Shown here: positions 14,679 to 23,463 of the stretch, in pieces
How the letters are laid out: the number at the start of each line of letters is the position of its first letter
How positions within the stretch are numbered: position 1 is the first letter of the stretch
Source of the DNA: CAYWPG01 sp964460035
GTDB lineage: Bacteria; Pseudomonadota; Gammaproteobacteria; Nitrococcales; AK92
DNA: 41,683 nucleotides
Assembly: GCA_964460035.1 (NCBI GenBank)
Contig: CAYWPG010000035.1
Location: 1 to 41,683 of the forward strand
Direction: 5' to 3'
Program-made: the position numbers and the translations under genes
Notes under the pieces: model-generated
Database searches by the model: none
Seen by the model: the letters and a program-made list of their open reading frames with translations, nothing else
Told to the model about the DNA's origin: nothing

Positions 14679-16007
14679 TTAGTCCAATTCCAGTTTCTTA
14701 AGACGGTAGCGCAGCGCGCGAAAACTGATTCCTAACAGCTTCGCGGCGGCGGTTTTGTTGTGTCCGGTCTTTTCCAGGGCATTGAGGATCACGCTGCGCT
14801 CGATCTCGCCCAGGTAATCTTCCAGGGCGAACTCATCGCCGGTGGGTGCCGGGAACTCGTGGCGATGATCGCAATCGCCTTCGGGCAGCAGCAGGTCGGC
14901 GGCGGTGATGGTGTCGCCGTCGGACAGCGTCAGGGCGCGCTCCAGGATGTTCTCCAGCTCGCGTACATTGCCGGGGAAGTGATAGCGGCTCAGCGCGGTC
15001 AGCGCGTCAGGCGCCAGGGTAGCGCCGGCCGGGCTCAGCCGGCCGAGAAAGTGCTCAACCAGCTGCGGCAGATCTTCCAGGCGCTCGCGTAGGGGCGGCA
15101 CGGCGAGCTGGATGACGTTGATGCGATAATACAGGTCTTGCCGGAACTGTCCGGCCTCGACCAGCTGCGCCAGGTCCTTGTGCGTGGCGCTCAGGATGCG
15201 TACGTCCACCGGCACTTCGGCGTGGGCGCCAACAGGCCGCACGGCTTTCTCCTGGATGGCGCGCAGCAGCTTCACCTGCATGTGCAATGGCAGCTCGGCG
15301 ACTTCGTCGAGGAACAGGGTGCCGCCATCGGCGGCCTGGAACAGCCCTTGCTTGTCGGCGGTGGCGCCGGTGAAAGCGCCCTTCTTGTGCCCGAAGAACT
15401 CGCTTTCCATCAGCTCGGTGGGAATGGCGCCGCAGTTGACGGGGATGAACGGCCCATCGCGCCGCGGGCCTTTGTCGTGGATCAGGCGGGCGACCAGTTC
15501 TTTGCCGGTGCCGGACTCGCCGCTGATGTAGACCGGCGCCTGGCTGCGCGCCAGCTTGGCGATCATGGCGCGAATGCGCTGCATGGGCCTGGACTCGCCG
15601 AGCAGAATGGTGCGCGAGCGGCGCTCTTCGACCGGATTGAGGTTGAGCTGCAGAGCGGCATCGATGAGCTTGCGCAGGATGGCCAGATCCACCGGCTTGG
15701 AGACGAAGTCGAAGGCTCCGGCCTTGAGCGCTTGGATGGCGCTGTCCATGTTGCCGTGGGCGGTGATCATGGCCACCGGAATCTGCGGGTGGCGCTCGCG
15801 CATGTGTTCCACCAGCTCTATGCCGTTGCCGTCGGGCAGCTGCATGTCGGTGAGGCAGACAACGAATGGGTGCTTGCCCAGCAGCCCGCGCGCTTCGGCG
15901 AGGTTGGCGGCGGTTATGCAGTCAACCTGCATGCGCTGTAGTGTCAGCTCTATGAGTTCGCGGATGTCCGGTTCGTCGTCCACGACGAGCGCAAGCGGGC
16001 GATGCAT
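14679..16007 (-). CDS. pilR: Sigma-54-dependent response regulator PilR
   Basis: This 442-residue NtrC-family activator has a receiver domain (residues 1-120) with acidic pair Asp10/Asp11, phospho-acceptor Asp54 in TDMQLPDG and Lys104. The AAA+ domain has Walker A GESGTGKE at 163-170, the sigma-54 contact loop GAFTGA at 210-215, and GGTLFLDE at 228-235. A C-terminal Fis-type helix-turn-helix ends in NKTAAAKLLGISFRALRYRL. The start codon lies one base beyond the pilS stop, so the two are translationally coupled. When phosphorylated by PilS it activates RpoN-dependent pilin transcription. Here its target promoter is directly downstream at 14509-14523. Confidence 0.95.
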   Translation of the reverse strand: MHRPLALVVDDEPDIRELIELTLQRMQVDCITAANLAEARGLLGKHPFVVCLTDMQLPDGNGIELVEHMRERHPQIPVAMITAHGNMDSAIQALKAGAFDFVSKPVDLAILRKLIDAALQLNLNPVEERRSRTILLGESRPMQRIRAMIAKLARSQAPVYISGESGTGKELVARLIHDKGPRRDGPFIPVNCGAIPTELMESEFFGHKKGAFTGATADKQGLFQAADGGTLFLDEVAELPLHMQVKLLRAIQEKAVRPVGAHAEVPVDVRILSATHKDLAQLVEAGQFRQDLYYRINVIQLAVPPLRERLEDLPQLVEHFLGRLSPAGATLAPDALTALSRYHFPGNVRELENILERALTLSDGDTITAADLLLPEGDCDHRHEFPAPTGDEFALEDYLGEIERSVILNALEKTGHNKTAAAKLLGISFRALRYRLKKLELD

Positions 16008-16008
16008 T

Positions 16009-17616
16009 TCAAGCGACCTCCATGTGGGCTATGCCAAAGCGGATGCGGAAGCAGCTGCCGCTGGCGGTGGGGACGTGCTCCAGTTGTGCCTGATTGGCTT
16101 CGCAGAGTTCGCGGCACAGATACAGGCCGAGCCCGGTGCCGGTATTGGCCGTGGTGAAGAAGGGCTCGAACATGCGGCGTTCCGTCTCCAGATCGATGCC
16201 GTGCCCGTTGTCGTACACGAGCAGCTCGGTTTGGCCGCTGGGGCGTTGCCGGGCCTGCAACCGAATTTGGAGGTTTTCCGATTTTCCCCCGTGCCTCAAC
16301 GCATTGCTGCAAAGGTTGTCCAGTATCTGTTGCAGATGATTGTGGTCGAACAGGACCGTGAGATTGGGCGGGTCCACCTCGCTGGCGAGGTAAAAGCTAT
16401 GATGCGGATATTGCAAGCGGAAATCGTTGCAAAACTCCCGCAGCCAGTCGGCTAATCGCAGTGGGTGGCGGTCGGCCGCGCGGCGGCGGGAGAGTTGCAG
16501 TACGTTGGCGACCACGCCGTTGAGGCGAGCGCTCTGCTTGCGGATGATCTGGACCAGGCGGCGGTTGGCCGGCTGCAGCTCCTCGGCTTCCTCCAGCAGT
16601 TGCCCGGCATGAACGATGGCGCTCAGGGGGTTGCGGATCTCGTGGGCGACGCTGGCGGTGAAGCGGCCGAGTTCGGCGAGCTTTTCCTGCTGGACCTGGG
16701 CTTTGAGCTCGGCGATGTCGTGCAGGAATACCAGCACCTGCTTGCGATCCGGGTCCAGGGCCTGAAAGCGCGGCCGGTAGTTGCTGCGCTCGCCTATGAG
16801 CACCAGGTCGCCTGGCGGCTCCAAGCCGCCGCGCCATTGCCGCACGATCTGCGCCAAGGCCGGCGCGACCTCGGGCAGTGCCGCCCTTGGCTGGGCCGCG
16901 GCGGCGCCCAGCAGCTGCCAGGCGGCCTGATTGCTCAGACGTATGCGGTCGTTCGCATCCAGCGCGATGACGCCGTCGGGGAGGCGCTGGACGATGCTGT
17001 GATTGAGCGCCTGCAGATTTGCCAGATCCACTTCTCTGCGATCGGCCAGCAACTGGTTCTCGCGGGCGCGGCGGGCGACGAGGTTGCCGACTAGCGCAGT
17101 CGCGAAGATTCCCATCCCTAAGAGGCCCAGCTGCGGGTAACCGTCGGCGGAGGCATGGCCCAGGATATGATTGTAGGTTTGCTGGGCAAGCAGGATGAGG
17201 CTGGCCAGGGCCGCGAAGAAGAATGCGATGCGCGCGCTGGTGAGAATGCTGCCGGCGGCCACGGCCACCAGCATGAGAACGCCCAGGCCGCTGCCCAGCG
17301 AGCCGCTGGATTGGATGAGCGCGGCGATGGCTACGATGTCGACGCAGACCTGGGTGTTCACCTGCCAGGCGAAGCGCGGCCGCCGCCGCGCGGCCAGCAC
17401 GAACGCCACGATGCTGAAGGCAAGGTAGCCGAAGCAGATGGGCAGCAGCAGGTTGGGATCGGCCGCCATATGGAAACCCGCGCCGGCGGCGACCAGTGTC
17501 GCCAGCGTGAGGCTGGCGACGACGATGAGACGGTAAACCGTGAGGATGCGCAGCGGCCGCCAACCGAAGGCATCCGTGGCGCGGGCGTTGAAGCTCTCTT
17601 CCGGCTGCTCGAGCAT
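16009..17616 (-). CDS. pilS: Sensor histidine kinase PilS
   Basis: The protein has 535 residues from the ATG at 17616. Six hydrophobic segments occupy residues 24-182, as in PilS, followed by a PAS-like region (about 200-300). Then come the HisKA domain with His325 in ASVAHEIRNPL and the HATPase domain with the N box around 434-441 (NLCSNALRHGG), DNGHGID and GTGLGLYLCREL. The frame is open up to 17760, but that extension is low-complexity and contains an A+T-rich stretch (about 17658-17695) that looks like a promoter, so the shorter form is preferred. The ribosome site is weak and the start is uncertain. In known systems PilS senses pilin in the inner membrane and controls PilR. Confidence 0.93.
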   Translation of the reverse strand: MLEQPEESFNARATDAFGWRPLRILTVYRLIVVASLTLATLVAAGAGFHMAADPNLLLPICFGYLAFSIVAFVLAARRRPRFAWQVNTQVCVDIVAIAALIQSSGSLGSGLGVLMLVAVAAGSILTSARIAFFFAALASLILLAQQTYNHILGHASADGYPQLGLLGMGIFATALVGNLVARRARENQLLADRREVDLANLQALNHSIVQRLPDGVIALDANDRIRLSNQAAWQLLGAAAAQPRAALPEVAPALAQIVRQWRGGLEPPGDLVLIGERSNYRPRFQALDPDRKQVLVFLHDIAELKAQVQQEKLAELGRFTASVAHEIRNPLSAIVHAGQLLEEAEELQPANRRLVQIIRKQSARLNGVVANVLQLSRRRAADRHPLRLADWLREFCNDFRLQYPHHSFYLASEVDPPNLTVLFDHNHLQQILDNLCSNALRHGGKSENLQIRLQARQRPSGQTELLVYDNGHGIDLETERRMFEPFFTTANTGTGLGLYLCRELCEANQAQLEHVPTASGSCFRIRFGIAHMEVA

Positions 17617-17910
17617 AGCGATCGGGCACACGGCAAGCACCGTGTGGGGCGTCCTTCTTATTGTTTTATCTTGGTTCCATTCTTTATCTACGCCACCCGG
17701 GCGGGAGCGAGAAGGGCTGTCGGCGCCGCCAGGCGGCTCTAGTCCGTCGCTCTTCATCAATCACTACTTAGTGTCGTCCTAACACTCCACTCGTGCAAGT
17801 TAAGGCAGTCCAGGGGGGCACTTGCGTTTTGCGTTGCGGAACGCTTTGGAGGACAATACCGCCCGCGTAATTTTTCCCACAAACTTCCTGCCAAGGGGGA
17901 GCTGGCGCAG

Positions 17911-19080
17911 ATGAATCTTCACGAGTATCAGGCCAAAAGCCTCTTTGCCGAGTATGGAATCCCCATTCCCAAGGGCTCGGTAGCTCGCTCTGCGGCCGAG
18001 GCGCAAAACGCTGCGGATCAGCTGGGCGGTAGCGTCTGGGTCGTCAAGGCTCAGGTCCATGCGGGTGGCCGCGGCAAGGCTGGTGGCGTCAAAGTAGTCA
18101 AGAGCCGCGAAGAGGTTGGCAGCTTTACCGAGCAGTTGCTCGGACAGCGCCTGGTTACCCATCAGACCGACGCTAAGGGTTTGCCGATCAATTCGGTCAT
18201 GGTCGAGCAGGGGCTCAACATCGAGCGCGAGCTTTACCTCGGCGCGCTGATCGATCGCTCCAGCAAGCGGCTGGTGTTCATGGGGTCCGCCGCGGGCGGC
18301 ATGGATATCGAAGAAGTCGCCGCCACCGAGCCCGAGAAGATCGTTACCATCAAGATCAATCCCGTCGCCGGCTTCCAGCCGTACCAGGGGCGGCAGATGG
18401 CGTTTGCCCTGGGGCTGCAGGGCAAGCAGGTCGGTCAGCTGGTGAAGATCATGTCGGCGCTGGCCCGGTTGTTCGTGGATAAGGATCTCAGCCTGGTCGA
18501 AATCAACCCGTTGATCGTTACTAAGGAAGGCGAGCTGCTGGCGCTGGACGCAAAGATCAACATCGACCAGAACGCGATCGATGTGGGGCGTCAGCCGGAA
18601 ATCGCCAAGATGCGCGACGTTACCCAGGAAGACGAGACCGAGGTCAAGGCCCACGAGCACAACCTCAACTACATCACCCTGGACGGCAATATCGGCTGCA
18701 TGGTCAATGGCGCCGGCCTGGCCATGGCGACCATGGACGTGATCAAGCTGCATGGGGGCGACCCGGCCAACTTCCTGGACGTTGGCGGCGGGGCTACCAA
18801 GGAGCGCGTCACGGAGGCCTTCAAGCTGATTCTCTCCAGCCCCAAGGTGGAAGGAATCCTGGTGAATATTTTCGGCGGTATTGTCCGCTGCGACATGATT
18901 GCCGAGGGCATCATCGCTGCGGTGCAGGACGTTGGCGTGAAAGTGCCGGTCGTGGTCCGCCTCGAAGGTACCAATGTCGATCAGGGCAAGGAGCTGCTCG
19001 CCAAGAGCGGCCTGAACCTGATTCCCGCAGACGATCTGACCGATGCGGCCAAGAAGGTCGTTGCCGCTGTCAGCAAGTAA
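17911..19080 (+). CDS. sucC: Succinyl-CoA synthetase, beta subunit
   Basis: The 389-residue beta subunit pairs with SucD to convert succinyl-CoA to succinate with formation of ATP or GTP in the TCA cycle. The N-terminus MNLHEYQAKSLFAEYGIP is the family start, followed by the ATP-grasp region with VKAQVHAGGRGKAGGVK and MVEQGLNIERELYLG. The CoA-ligase C-terminal domain carries NGAGLAMATMD and LDVGGGATKERV, then GGIVRCDMIAEGI. The ribosome site is a G-rich AGGGGGAG about 12 bases before the ATG. It is divergent from pilS across about 290 bases; no promoter could be assigned with confidence. The length is normal. Confidence 0.97.
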   Translation: MNLHEYQAKSLFAEYGIPIPKGSVARSAAEAQNAADQLGGSVWVVKAQVHAGGRGKAGGVKVVKSREEVGSFTEQLLGQRLVTHQTDAKGLPINSVMVEQGLNIERELYLGALIDRSSKRLVFMGSAAGGMDIEEVAATEPEKIVTIKINPVAGFQPYQGRQMAFALGLQGKQVGQLVKIMSALARLFVDKDLSLVEINPLIVTKEGELLALDAKINIDQNAIDVGRQPEIAKMRDVTQEDETEVKAHEHNLNYITLDGNIGCMVNGAGLAMATMDVIKLHGGDPANFLDVGGGATKERVTEAFKLILSSPKVEGILVNIFGGIVRCDMIAEGIIAAVQDVGVKVPVVVRLEGTNVDQGKELLAKSGLNLIPADDLTDAAKKVVAAVSK

Positions 19081-19104
19081 GCCACGACCGAGGAAGTCTT
19101 AGCT

Positions 19105-19977
19105 ATGAGTATTCTCGTCGACAAGAACACCAAGGTCATCTGCCAGGGCTTTACCGGCAATCAAGGGACCTTCCACTCCGAGCAGGCCATCGCCTATGGG
19201 ACGCAGCTGGTAGGCGGTGTAACGCCTGGCCGCGGCGGCGAAACGCACCTGGGCCTGCCTGTGTTCAACACCTGCAAGGAAGCCGTGGAGGCTACCGGCG
19301 CGACCGCATCGATGATCTACGTGCCGGCCGCGTACGCCGCCGACGCCATTCTCGAGGCGGCTGAAGCCGGCATCAAAGTGATCGCGTGCATCACCGAAGG
19401 CATTCCCGTGCTGGACATGCTCAAGGTCAAGGCAGCACTGGACTACTACGATGCGCGCCTGATCGGGCCCAACTGCCCGGGCATCATCACCCCCGGCGAG
19501 TGCAAGATCGGCATCATGCCGGGCCACATCCACAAGCCCGGTTCGATCGGCATCGTGTCCCGCTCCGGTACCTTGACCTATGAGGCGGTCAAGCAGACCA
19601 CGGATATCGGCCTGGGGCAGAGCACTTGCGTGGGCATCGGTGGCGACCCCATTCATGGCATGTCGTTTATCGATGTGCTCGAGCTGTTCGAGGCCGATCG
19701 CCAGACCAAGGGCATCGTGATGGTCGGCGAGATCGGCGGTACCGCCGAGGAAGAGGCCGCCGAGTACATCAAGGCCCATGTGCGCAAGCCCGTGGTGGCA
19801 TACATCGCCGGTGTGACGGCGCCCCCCGGCAAGCGGATGGGCCACGCCGGTGCGATCATCAGCGGCGGCAAGGGGACTGCGAAGGACAAGTTCGCTGCGC
19901 TGGAGGCGGCCGGAGTGGCCACCGTGCGCTCGCCCGCCGAGATTGGCGTGCGGATGAACGAGTTCTTTTCGGGCTAA
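19105..19977 (+). CDS. sucD: Succinyl-CoA synthetase, alpha subunit
   Basis: The 290-residue alpha subunit starts 24 bases after sucC, so the two form an operon. The N-terminal CoA-binding Rossmann domain reads MSILVDKNTKVICQGFTGNQGTFH, and GPNCPGIITPGECKIGIMPG and SRSGTLTYEA are family motifs. The phosphorylated active-site His is His247 in KRMGHAGAIISGGKGTA. The downstream gene is a PII regulator on the same strand, 143 bases away. Confidence 0.97.
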   Translation: MSILVDKNTKVICQGFTGNQGTFHSEQAIAYGTQLVGGVTPGRGGETHLGLPVFNTCKEAVEATGATASMIYVPAAYAADAILEAAEAGIKVIACITEGIPVLDMLKVKAALDYYDARLIGPNCPGIITPGECKIGIMPGHIHKPGSIGIVSRSGTLTYEAVKQTTDIGLGQSTCVGIGGDPIHGMSFIDVLELFEADRQTKGIVMVGEIGGTAEEEAAEYIKAHVRKPVVAYIAGVTAPPGKRMGHAGAIISGGKGTAKDKFAALEAAGVATVRSPAEIGVRMNEFFSG

Positions 19978-20120
19978 TATAACCGTTTGAGAACCGGCGC
20001 TGCTGGTTCGATGCGGGCAGTGAAGCGGCGCCCCGCGACGAGTCTGGAGAGCATAGCCTCAGGTTCGTGGCGGCGGCGCCGCTATTGTGATGGACGAAGG
20101 GCCTCCACGGAGTAGCCAAG

Positions 20121-20459
20121 ATGAAGAAGGTCGAAGCGATCATTAAGCCGTTTAAGCTCGACGATGTGCGTGAGGCGTTGTCGGAGATCGGCATTACCGG
20201 GATGACGGTTACCGAGGTGAAGGGGTTCGGGCGGCAGAAGGGCCATACCGAGCTCTATCGCGGCGCTGAGTACGTGGTTGATTTTCTGCCTAAGATGCGC
20301 GTGGAGGTGGTGGTCGGGGACGGCCAAGTCGAAGCCTGTGTCGAGGCGATCACCCGGGCGGCCCGTACCGGCAAGATCGGTGACGGCAAGATTTTCGTGA
20401 CCAACGTCGAGAAGGTAATCCGCATTCGTACCGGCGAACTGGACGAGGACGCTATCTGA
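20121..20459 (+). CDS. glnB: Nitrogen regulatory protein P-II (GlnB type)
   Basis: This 112-residue trimeric signal protein senses 2-oxoglutarate and ATP/ADP. The T-loop GFGRQKGHTELYRGAEYVVDFL contains Tyr51, the uridylylation site of GlnD, and the B- and C-loop residues TGKIGDGKIFV and IRIRTGE are intact. The N-terminus MKKVEAIIKPFKLDDVREAL and the T43/D54 pattern look more like GlnB than GlnK. No amtB gene is next to it, which agrees. Its targets would be GlnE and NtrB. It lies in the same direction after sucCD, whose pathway consumes 2-oxoglutarate, although the 143-base gap allows its own promoter. The ribosome site is GGAG in CACGGAGTAGCC. Confidence 0.93.
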   Translation: MKKVEAIIKPFKLDDVREALSEIGITGMTVTEVKGFGRQKGHTELYRGAEYVVDFLPKMRVEVVVGDGQVEACVEAITRAARTGKIGDGKIFVTNVEKVIRIRTGELDEDAI

Positions 20460-20785
20460 GCGGGCGAATTGGTACCGTGGCGGCGTGACAAAGACGGTCG
20501 CCGCCATGGCGTTGTAGAGTGCAATCCCAACCCATTGCGCGACAGCTCCGGCGAGGACGGTGCGATGTTTTGTGATTGTGCCTTACATCGTCGGCGGCGT
20601 GCGGGCCCAAGCTGTCTCGCCTGGCCATGGCGGCGGCGCGCCCACCGTGAGCAAGCTTCGTAACGGCCGTGCCCGCGGGCAGCCGCACCCCCGATAAGTT
20701 TACTGGGGTGCTGATTCCACCAGCGCTCGGACGGGTTGTCCGCGCCTTTTGTCCTACCGTTGCGCGCCGGAGCCGGTAGGTTCCG
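20460..20785. other. Intergenic region between convergent glnB and bamD
   Basis: No recognised gene in 326 bases. An inverted repeat TGGCGGCG (20478-20485) / CGCCGCCA (20499-20506) with a 13-base loop follows glnB by about 18 bases and may end its transcript, but no T run follows it. The short frames on both strands carry no family motifs that I can name. Confidence 0.5.
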
Positions 20786-21526
20786 TCAGCTGCCGGTGCG
20801 GCTCTGCTCCAGGCGTGTCAATACTTCTTGCTGCAGATCGGGCAGGTTCAGGCGCTCGTACGCTTGGGCCAGCACCTTGAGCGCGCGTTTGCTGGCGGGG
20901 GTGTCGGGGAAGTTATCCACCACGTCCTGAGCCCGCTGCGCTGCCGCTACGTAGGCGCCGCGCCGCATATAGAAACGGGCTACGTGCAGCTCGTGCTCGG
21001 CCAGCTGCTCGTAAAGCCGGACAATGCGTTCGCGGGCGTCCTGCGCATAGGGGCTGTCGGGGAAGTGTTGCACCAGATAACTGAAGTCGGCGTAGGCCTG
21101 GCGCAGCGGCTCCGGATCGCGCTGGCTGCGGTCGAGGCGGAAGGTGCGGCTGAAAAAGTCCTGGCCGCGATTCATGTTCGCCGTGGCCCTCATATAATAG
21201 GCGTAGGCGATGTTCTCATCGCGCGGATAAAGCCGAATGTAGCGGTCCGCCGCGGTAATGGCCGAGTCCGGTTCGTCGGCTTCGTAATACATGTAGATGA
21301 TGTCCAGCTGAGCCTGGCGGGCAAGAATGCCGAAGGGGTAGCGTGCCTGCAGCTGTTCCAGATGTTCTACCGCTGTCTCGAACTCGCCGCGCCGGGCTGC
21401 CGCGTGCGCTTGTTCGTAGAGTTCCTCGGCGCTGCGCTCCTCGTCGTCCGGGTCGACGCCCGTGGTGGCGCACCCGGCCAGCGCGATCGCGAACACGGCG
21501 AGCAGGAGAAGTCGGCAAAGCTTCAT
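20786..21526 (-). CDS. bamD: Outer-membrane assembly lipoprotein BamD
   Basis: This 246-residue lipoprotein has a signal peptide MKLCRLLLLAVFAIALAGC, with lipobox LAGC and lipidated Cys19. The body is made of TPR-like helical repeats: SAEELYEQAHAAARRGEFETAVEHLEQLQARYPFG, and later DSAITAADRYIRLYPRD and HVARFYMRRGAYVAAAQRA. Length and motifs match BamD (YfiO/ComL), the essential partner of BamA in inserting outer-membrane beta-barrels. It is divergent from rluD across 93 bases. That arrangement, followed by pgeF and clpB, is the conserved gammaproteobacterial order, which strengthens all four calls. Confidence 0.95.
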   Translation of the reverse strand: MKLCRLLLLAVFAIALAGCATTGVDPDDEERSAEELYEQAHAAARRGEFETAVEHLEQLQARYPFGILARQAQLDIIYMYYEADEPDSAITAADRYIRLYPRDENIAYAYYMRATANMNRGQDFFSRTFRLDRSQRDPEPLRQAYADFSYLVQHFPDSPYAQDARERIVRLYEQLAEHELHVARFYMRRGAYVAAAQRAQDVVDNFPDTPASKRALKVLAQAYERLNLPDLQQEVLTRLEQSRTGS

Positions 21527-21619
21527 CGCGTGCCTCGTCCACTGTTAAGTTGGTGCCACATTGTAGGCAATACCTGCTGTAACGCCTAGCAACTGCGCCT
21601 CGCTAAAGGAACTCTCCGC

Positions 21620-22585
21620 ATGACCGACCTCGTTCGCCTGTCGGCGACCATACCTCCCGATTGTGCCGGCCAGCGACTGGACCAGGCGTTGTCGTTGCTG
21701 TTCCCGGATTATTCGCGCAACCGTCTGCAGGCTTGGATCAAGGCCGGCGAGGTCACGCTGGATGGGAAGACCGTGCGCCCCCGCGACAAGGTCTTCGGTG
21801 GGGAGCAGGTCGTTATCGAGGGCACGGTGGCGGCGGCGCCTGCGGTTGCCGCCGAAGCGCTTGCACTGCCTATCGTGTACGAGGATGCCGAGCTGCTGGT
21901 CATCGACAAGCCCGCAGGGCTGGTCGTGCATCCTGGCGCCGGCAACCCGGCGGGCACCGTGCAAAACGCGCTGCTGCATCACGCCCCTTCACTGGCGGCG
22001 ATCCCGCGCGCGGGCTTGGTGCACCGGCTGGATAAGGATACCTCCGGGTTGATGGTGGTGGCGAAAACGCTGGCTGCCCACAAGTCTCTGGTGGAGCAGC
22101 TGTCGGCGCGGACGGTGACGCGGGAGTATCTGGCGCTGGCAGCCGGTGGCTTCACTGCCGGGGGTACTGTGGATGCGCCTATAGGGCGTCATCGAGTAGA
22201 CCGCAAACGCATGGCGGTGGTGGAGGGCGGGCGTCCGGCCGTGACACATTATCGCATCGTCGAGCGCTTCCAGGCCCACACGCTGCTCAGGGTGGCGCTG
22301 GAAACCGGGCGTACGCACCAGATCCGCGTGCACATGGCCTATATCCGTCACCCGCTGGTCGGCGATCCGGTGTACGGCGGCCGTCCGATTCTGCCCAAAG
22401 GCGCGAGCGAGCGGCTGCGTGTCGCGCTGCAGACGTTCCCGCGGCAGGCGCTGCACGCAGCTCGCCTCGGTGTCGTGCATCCCCGCAGTGGCGAGAGCAT
22501 GGAGTGGGAAGCCGCTCTCCCCGAGGATTTTGCTCAGTTGCTCGAAATCATGCGCAGCGAATGTCCGGAGGCGTACAGTGGCTGA
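21620..22585 (+). CDS. rluD: 23S rRNA pseudouridine synthase RluD
   Basis: The 321-residue enzyme has an N-terminal S4 RNA-binding domain (QRLDQALSLLFPDYSRNRLQ and following) and a catalytic RluA-family domain with HRLDKDTSG at 135-143, where Asp138 is the nucleophile. The later motif TGRTHQIRVHM is also standard. RluD modifies three uridines in helix 69 of 23S rRNA and helps ribosome assembly. The start ATG is preceded by AAAGGAACT. Its last 8 bases overlap the GTG start of pgeF. Confidence 0.95.
   Translation: MTDLVRLSATIPPDCAGQRLDQALSLLFPDYSRNRLQAWIKAGEVTLDGKTVRPRDKVFGGEQVVIEGTVAAAPAVAAEALALPIVYEDAELLVIDKPAGLVVHPGAGNPAGTVQNALLHHAPSLAAIPRAGLVHRLDKDTSGLMVVAKTLAAHKSLVEQLSARTVTREYLALAAGGFTAGGTVDAPIGRHRVDRKRMAVVEGGRPAVTHYRIVERFQAHTLLRVALETGRTHQIRVHMAYIRHPLVGDPVYGGRPILPKGASERLRVALQTFPRQALHAARLGVVHPRSGESMEWEAALPEDFAQLLEIMRSECPEAYSG
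22566..22580 (+). promoter_or_regulatory. Ribosome binding site and GTG start of pgeF inside the rluD end
   Basis: GGAGG at 22567-22571 lies six bases before GTG at 22578, and this GTG overlaps the last codons of rluD. This site fixes the pgeF start at codon 54 of a longer open frame that begins inside rluD. Confidence 0.75.
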
Positions 22586-23318
22586 TGCTGAGCTTGGTTT
22601 TTTGCATGCGGACTGGCCGGCGCCGGCTGGCGTTTACGCCGGTACGACTACGCGCGCGGGCGGGGTGAGTACGGGCGCGTTCGCCAGTCTCAATCTGGGC
22701 GCGCACGTGGGAGATGCGCCCGAGCACGTGGCCGAGAATCGCCGGCGACTGCGCCAGGCGTTGCGGTTGCCCGGGGAGCCCCAGTGGCTGCGCCAGGTGC
22801 ATGGTACGGATGTGGTCTACGTTCCGCACGCGGGCGAGGCCGTGGCCGATGGGAGCTGGACCGACCGTCCCGGTGTGGTGTGCGCGGTTCTGAGCGCCGA
22901 TTGCTTGCCGGTGCTGCTATGCGATGAGTCCGGTGAGCGGGTCGGGGCAGTCCATGCAGGCTGGAGAGGGCTATGTGCTGGGGCGCTGGAGGCAGCGGTG
23001 GCGGCGATGTCCGTACCGCCCGAACGCTTGCTGGCCTGGTTGGGGCCGGCGATCGGTCCGAGCGCTTTCGAAGTGGGCCCGGAGGTGCGAGAGGCTTTCG
23101 TCGCGGCCGATGCGATGGCAGCGGAAGCGTTTCGCGCGAACCGTCCCGGGCACTGGCTGGCGGATCTGTATCTGCTGGCGCGTCAGCGCTTGCAAGCGAC
23201 GGGAGTTGAACGCATCTATGGCGGCGGCCACTGCACCCTGTCGGAGGCGGAGCGGTTCTACTCCTACCGGCGCGACGGACAGACGGGACGCATGGCCAGC
23301 ATCATCTGGCGAGAGTAG
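22578..23318 (+). CDS. pgeF: PgeF/YfiH peptidoglycan editing factor (laccase-domain family)
   Basis: The protein has 246 residues from a GTG start chosen because of GGAGG six bases upstream; the frame is open further into rluD, but that part has the wrong reading frame for any family. Metal-binding and catalytic motifs of the DUF152/laccase-domain family are present: LRQVHGTDVV, LSADCLPVLLCD and VGAVHAGWRGL, with IYGGGHCT near the end. Members were called polyphenol oxidases. PgeF (YfiH) is now known to remove mis-incorporated amino acids such as L-Ser from muropeptides in the cytoplasm, and related enzymes act on purine nucleosides. It is translationally coupled to rluD. Confidence 0.92.
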   Translation: MADAELGFLHADWPAPAGVYAGTTTRAGGVSTGAFASLNLGAHVGDAPEHVAENRRRLRQALRLPGEPQWLRQVHGTDVVYVPHAGEAVADGSWTDRPGVVCAVLSADCLPVLLCDESGERVGAVHAGWRGLCAGALEAAVAAMSVPPERLLAWLGPAIGPSAFEVGPEVREAFVAADAMAAEAFRANRPGHWLADLYLLARQRLQATGVERIYGGGHCTLSEAERFYSYRRDGQTGRMASIIWRE

Positions 23319-23400
23319 GGTGCGGCTCGCCACGCTTTCGCCTGAGCAGTTTTGGGATCTATTTCACATTTCGGTGGTCGAAGATCTCAGACTGGCAGAG

Positions 23401-23427
23401 TTAGCACTCGGGTGATTAGAGTGCTAA
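23401..23427 (+). promoter_or_regulatory. CIRCE operator (HrcA binding site) upstream of clpB
   Basis: The arms TTAGCACTC (23401-23409) and GAGTGCTAA (23419-23427) are perfect inverted copies with a 9-base spacer, exactly the CIRCE consensus and spacing. The operator ends 36 bases before the clpB ATG, so it lies at or just after the transcription start. HrcA bound here would repress clpB until heat stress. hrcA itself is not in the window. No clear sigma-32 promoter could be placed next to it. Confidence 0.95.
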
Positions 23428-23463
23428 TCTCTTGTGCAAAGATCCCCGAATGAGGATTTGCTC

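Noticed and set aside
20460..20785. Remnant of an amtB gene after glnB
   Set aside because: The gap after a PII gene suggested it, but no frame shows ammonium transporter motifs, and the PII is GlnB-like rather than GlnK-like.
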